This document shows positions 26,654-35,211 of a stretch of DNA of 64,000 bases, one piece after another. Position 1 is the stretch's first letter. Every line of letters begins with the position of its first letter. The position numbers and the translations under genes are program-made. Source of the stretch: Akkermansiaceae bacterium (GTDB lineage: Bacteria > Verrucomicrobiota > Verrucomicrobiia > Verrucomicrobiales > Akkermansiaceae); assembly GCA_022510805.1 (NCBI GenBank), contig JAFLSS010000002.1:1-64000 (forward strand), given 5' to 3'. The notes under the pieces are model-generated. The model saw nothing but the letters and a program-made list of their open reading frames with translations, was not told the DNA's origin and searched no databases.

Positions 26654-26696
26654 CGCCCCTTTTTCGCCTGTGCTGGCGGGGAAGGGGCGTTCTTTG
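26654..26696 (+). terminator. Terminator after the dsbD-like gene
   Basis: A 15-bp stem (26654-26668 with 26675-26689) including three G-T pairs and a 6-nt loop TGTGCT, followed by TTCTTT. The T tract is short. Confidence 0.65.
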
Positions 26697-26711
26697 TGCT
26701 GCGCGCGCGCG

Positions 26712-28322
26712 TTACTCTGAGCTCTGTGAGGAGGGGGCAGCGCTGCCGATGATTTGGAGGAAGCGCTCCCGGAGCTCGGGGCTTTGCGGGAGGAGGGTGA
26801 GTTCTCCCTCCCGGAGGTGCAGGCCGCCTTGCAGAAGCTCCTCAAGCACCTGCAGGTACTTGAACCCCTCCGCCTGCTGCTCCGGGTCCAGCTCCGCAGG
26901 ATCCGCCTGAGCATAAGGGGCAAAGCCCGCCTTCCAGCTCTCGAGGACGGAGGGCGCGCCGGCTTCTTGCCGGTTCGGATCTGCTCCGGCTTGCAAGAGC
27001 CAGAGCGTTTTTTCCGGGGCATCGGGGGTGCTGCTGCGGACAAGTTGGGCCAGCAGGCGCGTGGCGGCTTCACTGCTGGGGAAGCTCAGCCTGCCGTGGG
27101 TGTGGAGGAGGCGCAGCGGCGGGAGGCTGCCCGGGGTGGTGATGACGCCTGCCGCGAGGTCGAGCAGCGGGGTATCCGCTGTGCCGTGTCCCTGAAGGCG
27201 CAGCCACTGCTCCGCCGCGTTGGGAGTGAGCGGCTCCGGCAGAGACTCCTCCTGCACGGGGCGCGGCTGCTGAGGCGTGGTTTGGAGGGAGCGCACCCAG
27301 CGCTCTTTGTCCTCCGCGTCCTCATACTCGCAGTCGGTTGCCGCGCAGAGCAGGAAGGTGAGCAGCTCCTCATCGCCGGTGTCGAGGTAGCCCTGCTCGG
27401 CCAAACTCTGTGCGAGCGGCAGAGAGCCATCATATGCCAGCAGAGAGGCCACATCCCGCTTGGCGCGTGCGCTCTGCGGGCGGGCGCCATGCTGCAGCGC
27501 CCACTGCAAAGAGCGCCCGGGTATAATCACCCCGGATGCCGCGGCTCCCTCCTCCTCATCCGCGGTCTCAAGCGCCTCGGCGTCTAGCGCATCCGCCTCT
27601 GCCGCAAGCTGCAAGGCCAGATCCGGCTGAGTCGAGATGACAGCGCCATGGGAGACAAGAAAATCAAGCAGCGCGAGCCGCTCGGCCTGCGGCGGCGGGG
27701 CATCAGCCTCCCACGAGCTGCGCGCACCCAGCACACAGCCCCAGAGGGGCAGCGGCTGAGGCGTCAGCAGGCAGTAGGCATTGGGGTCGCACCCGCGGCG
27801 CACGAGCTCGCGGGTGAGCTCCAACTGCTGCGCCAGATACGCGAAATGAGCGGCATGAGCTCCGCCGGGCTCCACAGCATCCACCTTACCTGTGCCGGCC
27901 ACGCGGCGCATCATGAGGTGCAGCTTGCGTATCTCGGATCCCGCGGTGAGCTCGGCCTTGTAACCATATATCCCGGTGAAAACGATGGCGCGGCACGACA
28001 GAGCAAAAGTCTTGAAGGGGGAGTCGCTGAGGTAGGCTTCCGTAAACAGCGACACGCAGTAGTCCCCGAGGCTTTGTTCCTTGTTCGGCCCCGTCTGGTA
28101 TGAGTAGAGGTAGTCCTCGGAAATGTAGTCATTCACCTGCCGGAGCTGCTCAAACTGCTGCGGCGTCCAGCTCGGGTGGTGAGTCTGGCCGAGGTCGCTC
28201 TTGCTGATGGGCACGAGATTGAGGACACTACACGCCACGCCCGCCAGCACAAGGATGACAAAGACAATCAGCAGGACTTTGGGCAAGAGACTCTTGGGCG
28301 GTGTGGAGGCAGGGGGATTCAT
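26712..28322 (-). CDS. Membrane-anchored protein with ankyrin-like region
   Basis: A 536-residue protein with one N-terminal membrane helix (VLLIVFVILVLAGVACSVL) and a large soluble, alpha-helical, extracytoplasmic part. AHFAYLAQQLELTRELVRRG and the following CDPNAYC fit an ankyrin repeat; LLDFLVSHGAVIST and SLQWALQHGARP look like degenerate repeats. It has the architecture of the ankyrin protein at 38433 but no close sequence identity. It lies 43 nt downstream of the Yej-type transporter operon and may be its last gene. AAAGGA about 12 nt before the ATG is one of few SD-like sequences here. Confidence 0.75.
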   Translation of the reverse strand: MNPPASTPPKSLLPKVLLIVFVILVLAGVACSVLNLVPISKSDLGQTHHPSWTPQQFEQLRQVNDYISEDYLYSYQTGPNKEQSLGDYCVSLFTEAYLSDSPFKTFALSCRAIVFTGIYGYKAELTAGSEIRKLHLMMRRVAGTGKVDAVEPGGAHAAHFAYLAQQLELTRELVRRGCDPNAYCLLTPQPLPLWGCVLGARSSWEADAPPPQAERLALLDFLVSHGAVISTQPDLALQLAAEADALDAEALETADEEEGAAASGVIIPGRSLQWALQHGARPQSARAKRDVASLLAYDGSLPLAQSLAEQGYLDTGDEELLTFLLCAATDCEYEDAEDKERWVRSLQTTPQQPRPVQEESLPEPLTPNAAEQWLRLQGHGTADTPLLDLAAGVITTPGSLPPLRLLHTHGRLSFPSSEAATRLLAQLVRSSTPDAPEKTLWLLQAGADPNRQEAGAPSVLESWKAGFAPYAQADPAELDPEQQAEGFKYLQVLEELLQGGLHLREGELTLLPQSPELRERFLQIIGSAAPSSQSSE

Positions 28323-28365
28323 GGCGAGGGGGTTCCTTTATCGGGAGAGGCTGGAGTGTGGTTGC

Positions 28366-29358
28366 TTATGGGGCATCAGCGGTGCACAGCGGGCAGGCTT
28401 CCACAAAGTGCGAGTTGCCGATGTGGACGAACGAGGGGCGCTCCAGGAGGGTGGAGCCGCTGCGGCCCAAGCGCTGGCAGAAGCGGCAGCCGGGTGCATA
28501 TTCATGCGGCGCGGCCACCACGCCGGGGATGGTGGGCAGGTGGGTCTTGCGCGTGTATTCCGGGCGCGGCATGGCTGCGAGCAGGGCGCGTGTGTAGGCG
28601 TGGCTGGGGTGGGCAAAAAGCTCTTCCACGGGGGCGGCTTCCACCATGCGCCCGGCGTACATGACCCACACGATGTCACAATTCTGCGCGATGACGCCCA
28701 GATCATGCGTGATGAGCAGGGAGGCCGCGCCGAGCTCGCTGCGTAGTTCCCGCAGGAGGGAAAGCACTTGGTGCTGCACGGTGACGTCGAGCGCGGTGGT
28801 GGGTTCATCGGCAATGATGAGCTCCGGTCGGCAAGCGAGAGCGATGGCGATGAGCGCGCGCTGCCGCATGCCGCCTGAGAGGGCGTGCGGGTAGTCGCTC
28901 ACGCGCTCACGAGGGGCGGCAAAGTGCACAAACTCCAGCAGGCGAATCGCTTCCTCCCAGGCCTCTTCAGCGCTGATCTTGCAGTGCAGCATGAGCACCT
29001 CTGAGATCTGGTCACCAATGCGTTGCACAGGATTGAGCGCCTGCATGGGCTCTTGGAAAATGGTGCCGATGCACCCGCCGCGGATCTCCCGCAGGCGCTC
29101 GGGCGCCATGGTGAGGAGGTCCTCCCCCTTGAAGTTCACACACCCGGAGAGAATGCGCCCGCGGGGCCGGGGCAGCAGGCGCACGAGGCTCATGGCCGTG
29201 GCGCTTTTGCCGCAGCCGCTCTCCCCGACAATGCCCACACACTTGCCGTGTGGGATGTCGAAGCTGACATCCTCCACCACGGGGAAGAGGCCGTGCTCGG
29301 TGTGAAACGCGGTGGTGAGGCCGCGTATTTCCATGAGGTTGGATGGGCTGATTTCCAT
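28366..29358 (-). CDS. Peptide ABC transporter ATP-binding protein (OppD/DppD type)
   Basis: A 330-residue ATPase that energises the Yej-type peptide importer. Walker A is GESGCGKSAT, Walker B LIIADEPTTALD, the signature LSGGMRQRALIA. The C-terminus has the oligopeptide-transporter extension with a Cys-containing segment (CRFCQRLG, ACPLCTA). YejF proteins carry two such domains in one chain; here only one is encoded, so the protein would work as a homodimer or pair with another ATPase elsewhere. The start directly abuts the stop of the substrate-binding protein gene. Confidence 0.93.
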   Translation of the reverse strand: MEISPSNLMEIRGLTTAFHTEHGLFPVVEDVSFDIPHGKCVGIVGESGCGKSATAMSLVRLLPRPRGRILSGCVNFKGEDLLTMAPERLREIRGGCIGTIFQEPMQALNPVQRIGDQISEVLMLHCKISAEEAWEEAIRLLEFVHFAAPRERVSDYPHALSGGMRQRALIAIALACRPELIIADEPTTALDVTVQHQVLSLLRELRSELGAASLLITHDLGVIAQNCDIVWVMYAGRMVEAAPVEELFAHPSHAYTRALLAAMPRPEYTRKTHLPTIPGVVAAPHEYAPGCRFCQRLGRSGSTLLERPSFVHIGNSHFVEACPLCTADAP

Positions 29359-31593
29359 TTAAGACTGAGGGGGCAAGGGGATGTTGCGTTCGACTTCGGG
29401 GAAAGAGCGGCCGCTGCTGCGGGCGCGCAGCGTCTCGCGCTTCATCTGCTCGTCGATCCAGTACAAGTGGCTGTCCAGCGGGTCGTAATAGTGGGGCGGG
29501 CAGAAGCGGGTCTCCGGCGTGTCAGGCCAGCGCAGCCAGCGCCACTGGGCAAAGCGCCAGTAGCCGGAGGACCAGCCGGGCACCCAGGCCGCCGTGTCGG
29601 CAATGCGCTGCTGCACAAGGTGCTGCGCCGCGATGGCCTCTTGCTCGGTGGTGGCGGAGCGGGCGGCGAGGATGGCGCGGTCGAGCTCCGGCGAAGCGGT
29701 GGAGGTGATATTGCTCGTGCCGGCCATGGGCGAGCCGTCGGCCCGGAAGGCATACTGTGAGAGGAAGAACTGGGAGGCATCCGGCACGGGCGGGGTGAAG
29801 CCCCAGGAGAAGATGCAGACGCTGTGCTGCTTGTTCTTGACTTTGAGGTAGAAGACGGTGTCGTCCATCTGCTCGAAGCGCAGGTCCAGCCCGCAGCGGG
29901 CGGCGTCCTCGCGCAAGAGATTCATGGCCGCCGCGTAGGAGGAGTCAATGCGTGAGCTCACCACCACCTGCAGGCGTGTGCCATCCGGCCGGTGCAAGAT
30001 GCCATCTGCCCCCTCCTCGGTGAAGCCCGCCGCGGCAAAATAGGCCCGCGCTTTGTCGGGATCATAGGGGAGCGCGCGGATGTGCGGATTGGTGAAGGCG
30101 CCGAAGCCGGAGAAATAGGAGGAGCCGCGCCTGTAGTCCCCGCGGAAGAGGGTGTTGATGACGGCTTGGATATGAAGCGCGTGGTGAAAGCCGAGCCGGG
30201 CGTCGAGCGAGTCGAATGGCGCGCGGGCGCAGTTGATATGGAAGCCGAAGCAGTTGCGCGGCCAGAGGTTGTTGAAGTGGATGCGCTGGATGTAGCCGCG
30301 GTGGACAGGCTCGATCTCCAGCCCCTCATACCAGAAATCCGCATCCCGCGCCGAGAGGGCATCGAGCTCGCCGATGCGGAACAGCTCGCGGATCTTGGTG
30401 TCCTCTGCGATAAAGGTGTAGACAATGTGGTTCACATTGCAGGAATACTTTGTGTATTTGCGCTTGGCAGCCCACCAGTTTTTGACGCGGGTGAGCATGA
30501 TCTGCCGCCCCATGATCAGCCCCTCCGGGTCCACGGCGTAGCCGCCGGTGGTGGGCACGGGGCGCCAGAGGTAGCGCGTGGGGTAATCCGGCCCGAACTC
30601 GGCGTAGAAGCGGGTGCAGGCGGCCGGCAGGGCGGCGGCGTAGTAGGCCGGGTAGGGGCGCGGCCCCGCGAGGGTGATGGCCAGGGTGCTGTCGCCGTAG
30701 ATGCAGATGCGGGCGAAGTTGCTGAGGTAGAAATCGCGGTAAAAGGGCTCGACGCTGTAGGGGGAGGTGCGGATGAAGAGGGAGGCGACAAAATCGCGCG
30801 TGGTGAGGCGGTCGCCATTGGAGAAGCGGGCTTGGGGGTCAATGTGGAAATACACCGTGCGGCCATCGGGGGAGAGGGCCCAGCGGTCTGCCGTGCCGGG
30901 GATGAGCTCTCCCGTGCCGGGATGGAGGCGCACGAGCGGCAGGTCGATATCATCATACAGGTAGCGCCGCGTGTTGTTGTTGCTGTTGGGGCCGAACACG
31001 CGCAAGGTGTTGGGGAAAGAGCGCTGAAGCGCGAGCCGCAGGGTGCCTCCCTTGAGGGCGGCGGGGTCACCGAGCTCCGGGGCATCAGCCCCATGCTGCC
31101 AGTTGAGCCCTGCCGGTATCTCGGATTCCGGGCGGTACACCAGGTAATCGCCGAGGCTGATGCGCTCGAGGAGCTGCTTATGCTCTGCCCGGGCAAACTG
31201 GAGGCGGGCTTGCGCTCCCTCTGCATCGGCACTGCCGGCCTCTGCTTCCTGAATCTGCGCATGTGCCTCAGAGATGCACTGCTCCTGCTCCTGCAGGGCT
31301 GTGTCCAAGTAGTCGCGCACGCGCTGATTCCAGCTTGCGGTGAAACCACTGAACCCCGGCGGCATGCGCCACGCGCGGGCGTAGCCCGGCACGTCTTCTT
31401 GGCTGCCGAAGGCGAGCGGCATACTCTCCTCCGCCGGTGGCTCCCAGTCCGGCCCGGAGGAGCCGGTGCCCCTGTCCCCACAGCCGGTGAGCCAGCAGAG
31501 CCCCAGGAGCAGCAGCCCGAGCCAGCGCACGCAGAGCCGCGGCGCGAGGGCGCGGCGGCGGGTCGGAGCAGGGGCAGGGGGGCAGGCTGGCAT
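29359..31593 (-). CDS. YejA-like peptide-binding lipoprotein
   Basis: A 744-residue extracytoplasmic solute-binding protein of the SBP_bac_5 class. The signal ends in the lipobox LTGC (about residue 37). A helical segment rich in Glu, Gln and Ala (about 88-155) looks like coiled coil and is not part of the usual family. The binding domain starts near residue 165 with ALKGGTLRLALQRSFPNTLR, typical of YejA-like proteins. It would capture peptides, or peptide-like antibiotics such as microcin C, for the YejB/YejE-like permeases. It is longer than YejA (about 600). The gene is within the operon. Confidence 0.88.
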   Translation of the reverse strand: MPACPPAPAPTRRRALAPRLCVRWLGLLLLGLCWLTGCGDRGTGSSGPDWEPPAEESMPLAFGSQEDVPGYARAWRMPPGFSGFTASWNQRVRDYLDTALQEQEQCISEAHAQIQEAEAGSADAEGAQARLQFARAEHKQLLERISLGDYLVYRPESEIPAGLNWQHGADAPELGDPAALKGGTLRLALQRSFPNTLRVFGPNSNNNTRRYLYDDIDLPLVRLHPGTGELIPGTADRWALSPDGRTVYFHIDPQARFSNGDRLTTRDFVASLFIRTSPYSVEPFYRDFYLSNFARICIYGDSTLAITLAGPRPYPAYYAAALPAACTRFYAEFGPDYPTRYLWRPVPTTGGYAVDPEGLIMGRQIMLTRVKNWWAAKRKYTKYSCNVNHIVYTFIAEDTKIRELFRIGELDALSARDADFWYEGLEIEPVHRGYIQRIHFNNLWPRNCFGFHINCARAPFDSLDARLGFHHALHIQAVINTLFRGDYRRGSSYFSGFGAFTNPHIRALPYDPDKARAYFAAAGFTEEGADGILHRPDGTRLQVVVSSRIDSSYAAAMNLLREDAARCGLDLRFEQMDDTVFYLKVKNKQHSVCIFSWGFTPPVPDASQFFLSQYAFRADGSPMAGTSNITSTASPELDRAILAARSATTEQEAIAAQHLVQQRIADTAAWVPGWSSGYWRFAQWRWLRWPDTPETRFCPPHYYDPLDSHLYWIDEQMKRETLRARSSGRSFPEVERNIPLPPQS

Positions 31594-31605
31594 GGTGGGG
31601 GGGGC

Positions 31606-33201
31606 TTAGGAATAGTGGTCAGCGCTGTGCGGGTCAATCGCCTCGCGCACGGCCTCGCCGATAAAGGTGATGAGCAGCAGCAGCCCCACCAAGGCGCCGA
31701 ATGCGGCAGAGGCAATCCACGGTGAGGAGAGTTTGGAGAGGCCATCATTGAGCAGGCGGCCCCAGCTGGCGTATTGCTCCGGCAGGCCGAAGCCCAGGTA
31801 GTCCAGCGAGGTGAGGGAGAGCACCACGACCGCTACGCTGAAGGGGATGAGGGTGACGATGATGCCGGTGAGATTGGGCAGGATGTGGCGGAGCAGGATG
31901 TGCAGCGGCCCGGCGCCCATGACTCGTGCTGCTGCCACATAGTCGCGTGTTTTTTCTTTGAGCGTGGCCGTGCGGATGAGGTAGGTCATGGGCATCCACC
32001 CCAGGAGCGCCATGAGCAGCAGGGTCACAAACATGCCGCGCATCTCCAGCGGCACAAAATCTGCCAGGATCATGACGATGAAGAGGAAGGGCAGCTGCGA
32101 GAGGATTTCGATGCCGCGCTGGGTCACCAGGTCGAACACGCCGCCCCAATAGCCCATGAGCATGCCGAGTGTCAGGCCGATGCCGTAGATCACGGGCAGG
32201 TAGAACAGCGCGGCTTTGATATTCACCTGCAAGCCGCCGAAAAGCAGGGCTGCGATGTCGTTCCCCCTGCTGTCGGTGCCCAGCAGGTGCCCCCCCGTGA
32301 GCGGCGGCGCCGGGTGGTAGTGGATCAGGTAATGATCCACATTGCTTTGATTCAGAAAGGCCTCCAGACTCCCCTCGCCCTCATAATGCTCACTCACGAG
32401 CTTGCCGTGGCTCCACGAGGCGCTGTAGACCTCACGGCGGTCGGGGCTCCAGCCTTGCACGAGCCCATCGGGCTCTCCCTTGCGGTAGCGGATGCGCAGG
32501 TGGATATCTCCATTGGGGTAGAGCCGGCAGGCCTGCCCGTCATACAGCGTGGCCGGCTCCCCCGCAGCATACAATTTACCCTCTTTGGCCGGCAGCAATT
32601 CTGTGGGGAACGGGGCGGCATCTGTCGTGGGATCCCACGGAATGAGCGGCATGAGCACGATCTGAGGCCCCCCCGGGCTGCCCAGCTTTGCCTGCAACTG
32701 GCGGTAATCTGTCTCTGCCAGGGCGGCGTTGCCGCTCAGCCCGAAAACGGCGCCGGGCAGCATGTTGCGGCGAAATGCGGGGAAGTGCCACTCCCCCGTG
32801 TCGGAGAGCACGGCGAGTGCGCGCTTGCCGACGAGGACTTGATCCATCGCCGCGAGTGAGAGGATGCCCATCAGGATCAGCAGGGAGCCATAGCCTCGCT
32901 TGAGGCTCTTGAAGTGGCGGACTCGCCGCGCGGCCTCCGGCGGCAGCTTGTGCCTGCCGCGGCGGCACAGCCCATAGAGCCCCGCCAGCGCCAGCAGCAG
33001 CATCACCACCCAGCCGAACCACTGCACCCTGCCGTCTGCCGCCAGCGCGGGGCACCACTCTGCGCGGCATGAGAGAACCGGGAGTTCGCGGCTGGCGGTG
33101 AAGGGCCAGGAGATGGTGGGCAGGAGCCAGCCGCGCAGCTCTGCCACCCCGCCCAGCAGGGCGGTGAGAATGAGAAGCAGGGCTGGCCATTTGCGTTTCA
33201 T
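31606..33201 (-). CDS. YejE-like peptide ABC transporter permease with MORN-like insertion
   Basis: A 531-residue inner-membrane permease. The YejE core starts near residue 98 (FKSLKRGYGSLLILMGIL) and continues with ALAVLSDTGEWHFPAF, GGHLLGTDSRGNDIAALL and an EAA loop near TRDYVAAARVMGAGPLHILL. YejE is about 340 residues. Two additions are visible: an N-terminal extension of about 95 residues with two membrane helices, and an insertion at about 215-272 in the periplasmic loop (LYPNGDIHLRIRYRKGEPDG, then SWSHGKLVSEHYEG) that looks like MORN_2 repeats. The start overlaps the yejB-like gene by 4 nt. Confidence 0.88.
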   Translation of the reverse strand: MKRKWPALLLILTALLGGVAELRGWLLPTISWPFTASRELPVLSCRAEWCPALAADGRVQWFGWVVMLLLALAGLYGLCRRGRHKLPPEAARRVRHFKSLKRGYGSLLILMGILSLAAMDQVLVGKRALAVLSDTGEWHFPAFRRNMLPGAVFGLSGNAALAETDYRQLQAKLGSPGGPQIVLMPLIPWDPTTDAAPFPTELLPAKEGKLYAAGEPATLYDGQACRLYPNGDIHLRIRYRKGEPDGLVQGWSPDRREVYSASWSHGKLVSEHYEGEGSLEAFLNQSNVDHYLIHYHPAPPLTGGHLLGTDSRGNDIAALLFGGLQVNIKAALFYLPVIYGIGLTLGMLMGYWGGVFDLVTQRGIEILSQLPFLFIVMILADFVPLEMRGMFVTLLLMALLGWMPMTYLIRTATLKEKTRDYVAAARVMGAGPLHILLRHILPNLTGIIVTLIPFSVAVVVLSLTSLDYLGFGLPEQYASWGRLLNDGLSKLSSPWIASAAFGALVGLLLLITFIGEAVREAIDPHSADHYS

Positions 33202-34520
33202 TCGAAGGTGATGCGCGGGTCGAGGTAGGCGACCCAGATATCAGAGAGGAGGTTGCCGAGGATGATCATGAACGAGCTGAGCAGCAGGGTGCCCATGATG
33301 AGCGAGTAGTCCTTGTCCATGAGGGCTTGGTAGCTGAGCATGCCGAAACCCTGAATATCGAACACGCGCTCGATGAGGATGGAGCCGCCCACCACGGAGC
33401 AGATGACGCTGCCGAGATTGGAGGCTATGGGGATGAAGGAGTTGCGAAACGCGTGCTTCCACACGGCCCTGCGGTAGGGAACTCCCTTGGATACGGCGGT
33501 GCGCATGTAGTCCGCAGAGAGGTTCTCCAGCAGGTTGTTTTTCATCATCATGGTGGTCATGGCCAGCGCCCCCACCACATAGCAGGTGAGCGGCAGCACG
33601 GTGTGCATGGCAAGATCCGCCAGCTGCTCGCCGAAGCGCATGGTGGAAAAGCCCGGGCTGGTGAGCCCGTAGAGCGGGAAATACTCCAGCCGCGCCCCCA
33701 AGTACACCAGCAGAATGGCCCCCAGGGCAAAGCCCGGTACTGCATAGCCGACAAAGATGAACAGGCTGCTCACGCTGTCGAAGAGGGTCTTGTGCTTCAG
33801 CGCTTTGTATACGCCGAGGGGGATGCTGAGCAGGTAGGCTATCAGCGCGCCGAGGATGCCGAAATAAAAGGAAACAGGTAGGCGTGTCGCCATCATTTTG
33901 AGCACGGGCTCATTGTATTTGTAAGAGCGCCCCAAGCTGCCCTGCAACAAGCCGTTGAAGGCCTTGCGGCACATCACCGCCCGCCAGCGGGTGTGTGCGG
34001 CTCGCTCGGCGATGAGCCCCGGGTCTGTGACATAATGCCGCCGCGCCCAGGCTTGCGCGCGCTCCTGGGGGGACTCGATCCGCACGCGCCAGCGCTCGCT
34101 CTCAAACCACTCCGGCGCGTCAAATAGCGGCTCGCTGCCCTTGCGCCGCACTTCCAGCAACCGGGGCTCGCCGCCCTTGCCGCTCGTGGTGAGGTAGGCG
34201 CTGGCGCCGGGGGAGCTGAACTCTGCCTTCACCACCTCTACCTGGCTGCGCCGCAAGCCAAGCCATTGCAAATAAGCTTTCCATGTGGGTTCATGCAGGT
34301 TGAAGAGCTCCTCAAGCCGCTCCATATCCTCCTCCGCCATGCCGGCGCCTGAGGGGGCGCTGCCGGCTTTATCCCCCATCAACGCGCCGATGGCTTGCTC
34401 CTGCATGATGCGGTCTACCGGGCCGCCGGGGACGAGGCGCGTCAGGCAAAACACAATGAGCGTAACCCCTATCAAAGTGATAGGAGTCATCAACAACCGC
34501 CTGACAATATATGCCCTCAT
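33198..34520 (-). CDS. YejB-like peptide ABC transporter permease
   Basis: A 440-residue inner-membrane permease, first gene of the operon. IVRRLLMTPITLIGVTLIVF and LVPGGPVDRIM are the family start. RLPVSFYFGILGALIAYLLS, FPLYGLTSPGFS and MKNNLLENLSADYMRTA match YejB, which has about 360 residues. The extra length lies between residues 85 and 190 in the periplasmic loop. A clear promoter lies 36 nt upstream; AGGGAG about 10 nt before the ATG is a rare SD-like sequence. The stop overlaps the yejE-like start. Confidence 0.9.
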   Translation of the reverse strand: MRAYIVRRLLMTPITLIGVTLIVFCLTRLVPGGPVDRIMQEQAIGALMGDKAGSAPSGAGMAEEDMERLEELFNLHEPTWKAYLQWLGLRRSQVEVVKAEFSSPGASAYLTTSGKGGEPRLLEVRRKGSEPLFDAPEWFESERWRVRIESPQERAQAWARRHYVTDPGLIAERAAHTRWRAVMCRKAFNGLLQGSLGRSYKYNEPVLKMMATRLPVSFYFGILGALIAYLLSIPLGVYKALKHKTLFDSVSSLFIFVGYAVPGFALGAILLVYLGARLEYFPLYGLTSPGFSTMRFGEQLADLAMHTVLPLTCYVVGALAMTTMMMKNNLLENLSADYMRTAVSKGVPYRRAVWKHAFRNSFIPIASNLGSVICSVVGGSILIERVFDIQGFGMLSYQALMDKDYSLIMGTLLLSSFMIILGNLLSDIWVAYLDPRITFE

Positions 34521-34558
34521 GTCTCTCGCACTCTCCCTATCCGGGACATACCGCGCTC

Positions 34559-34587
34559 ATTCTACCATGATATCGCGGGCGATACAA
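34559..34587 (-). promoter_or_regulatory. Promoter of the Yej-type transporter operon
   Basis: Minus strand: TTGTAT (34587-34582), 17-nt spacer, TAGAAT (34564-34559); leader about 30 nt to the ATG at 34520. Confidence 0.72.
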
Positions 34588-34654
34588 GCATTATTCCGCG
34601 CCGCTCTTTTCCGGCGCGCGCGCAGCGAAAACCGGAGAGTTCGTCCGATGGGGC

Positions 34655-34683
34655 TTGACCCGCCCTGTCAAAACAGATATAAT
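34655..34683 (+). promoter_or_regulatory. Promoter of the small membrane protein gene
   Basis: TTGACC (34655-34660), 17-nt spacer, TATAAT (34678-34683), a near-consensus sigma-70-type promoter; leader about 20 nt to the ATG at 34711. Confidence 0.8.
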
Positions 34684-34710
34684 GCCCCGGCTTTTTACTG
34701 ATTCAACACT

Positions 34711-35055
34711 ATGTCGGACGATATCTACGTAGATTCCAGCGGAAATGAATACCGAAGAATAGGTGGCGGCGGCGGTGACAGCGGAGGCTGCGGGTTCCTG
34801 TTGGCCCTTATCTTTATATTTTTGGCAGTTGGTGTCGGGGCGTATTTTCTCAATGAAGAGGGAATCATCACCAACGATCAGGCGGGCTCGCTGGTGTCCT
34901 GGACCGGTAAGGGCTGCATTTTCGTCGTGCTGGGAGTGATTGCCATCGGCATTATCTATGCCCTGCTTCAGACGCTGTGGGAACTCAAATGGGTGTTGAT
35001 CGTCGCGATTGTCATCGCCAGCATTATCTTGATGGTCGCGGCCTTGTGCGCCTAA
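34711..35055 (+). CDS. Small membrane protein with two to three helices
   Basis: A 114-residue protein. A polar N-terminus with a glycine run (RRIGGGGGDSGGCG) is followed by hydrophobic segments at about 27-46, 66-87 and 92-113. No family recognised. It has one of the strongest promoters of the window and no close downstream partner in the same operon; the ilvD promoter lies between. It diverges from the Yej-type transporter operon. Confidence 0.75.
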   Translation: MSDDIYVDSSGNEYRRIGGGGGDSGGCGFLLALIFIFLAVGVGAYFLNEEGIITNDQAGSLVSWTGKGCIFVVLGVIAIGIIYALLQTLWELKWVLIVAIVIASIILMVAALCA

Positions 35056-35173
35056 GCGCGGCTTCTCACCGAGAGGCGGATAACGAGGGGGAAAAACCCG
35101 GCCGGGAGGGCGGCACCGGGGCTGGCAGGGCATGGCGGTGTGCCCCATGCTGCGCGGGGGTGAAATTTTGTGC

Positions 35174-35211
35174 TGGAAATCGCGGGGCAAGTGGGGTATA
35201 ATACGCGTGCT
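35174..35211 (+). promoter_or_regulatory. Promoter of ilvD (leaderless)
   Basis: TGGAAA (35174-35179), 17-nt spacer, consensus TATAAT (35197-35202), then exactly 9 nt to the ATG at 35212. GGGGGTGAAATTTTG (35156-35170) lies just upstream and is shared with the hemB promoter region. Confidence 0.72.
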
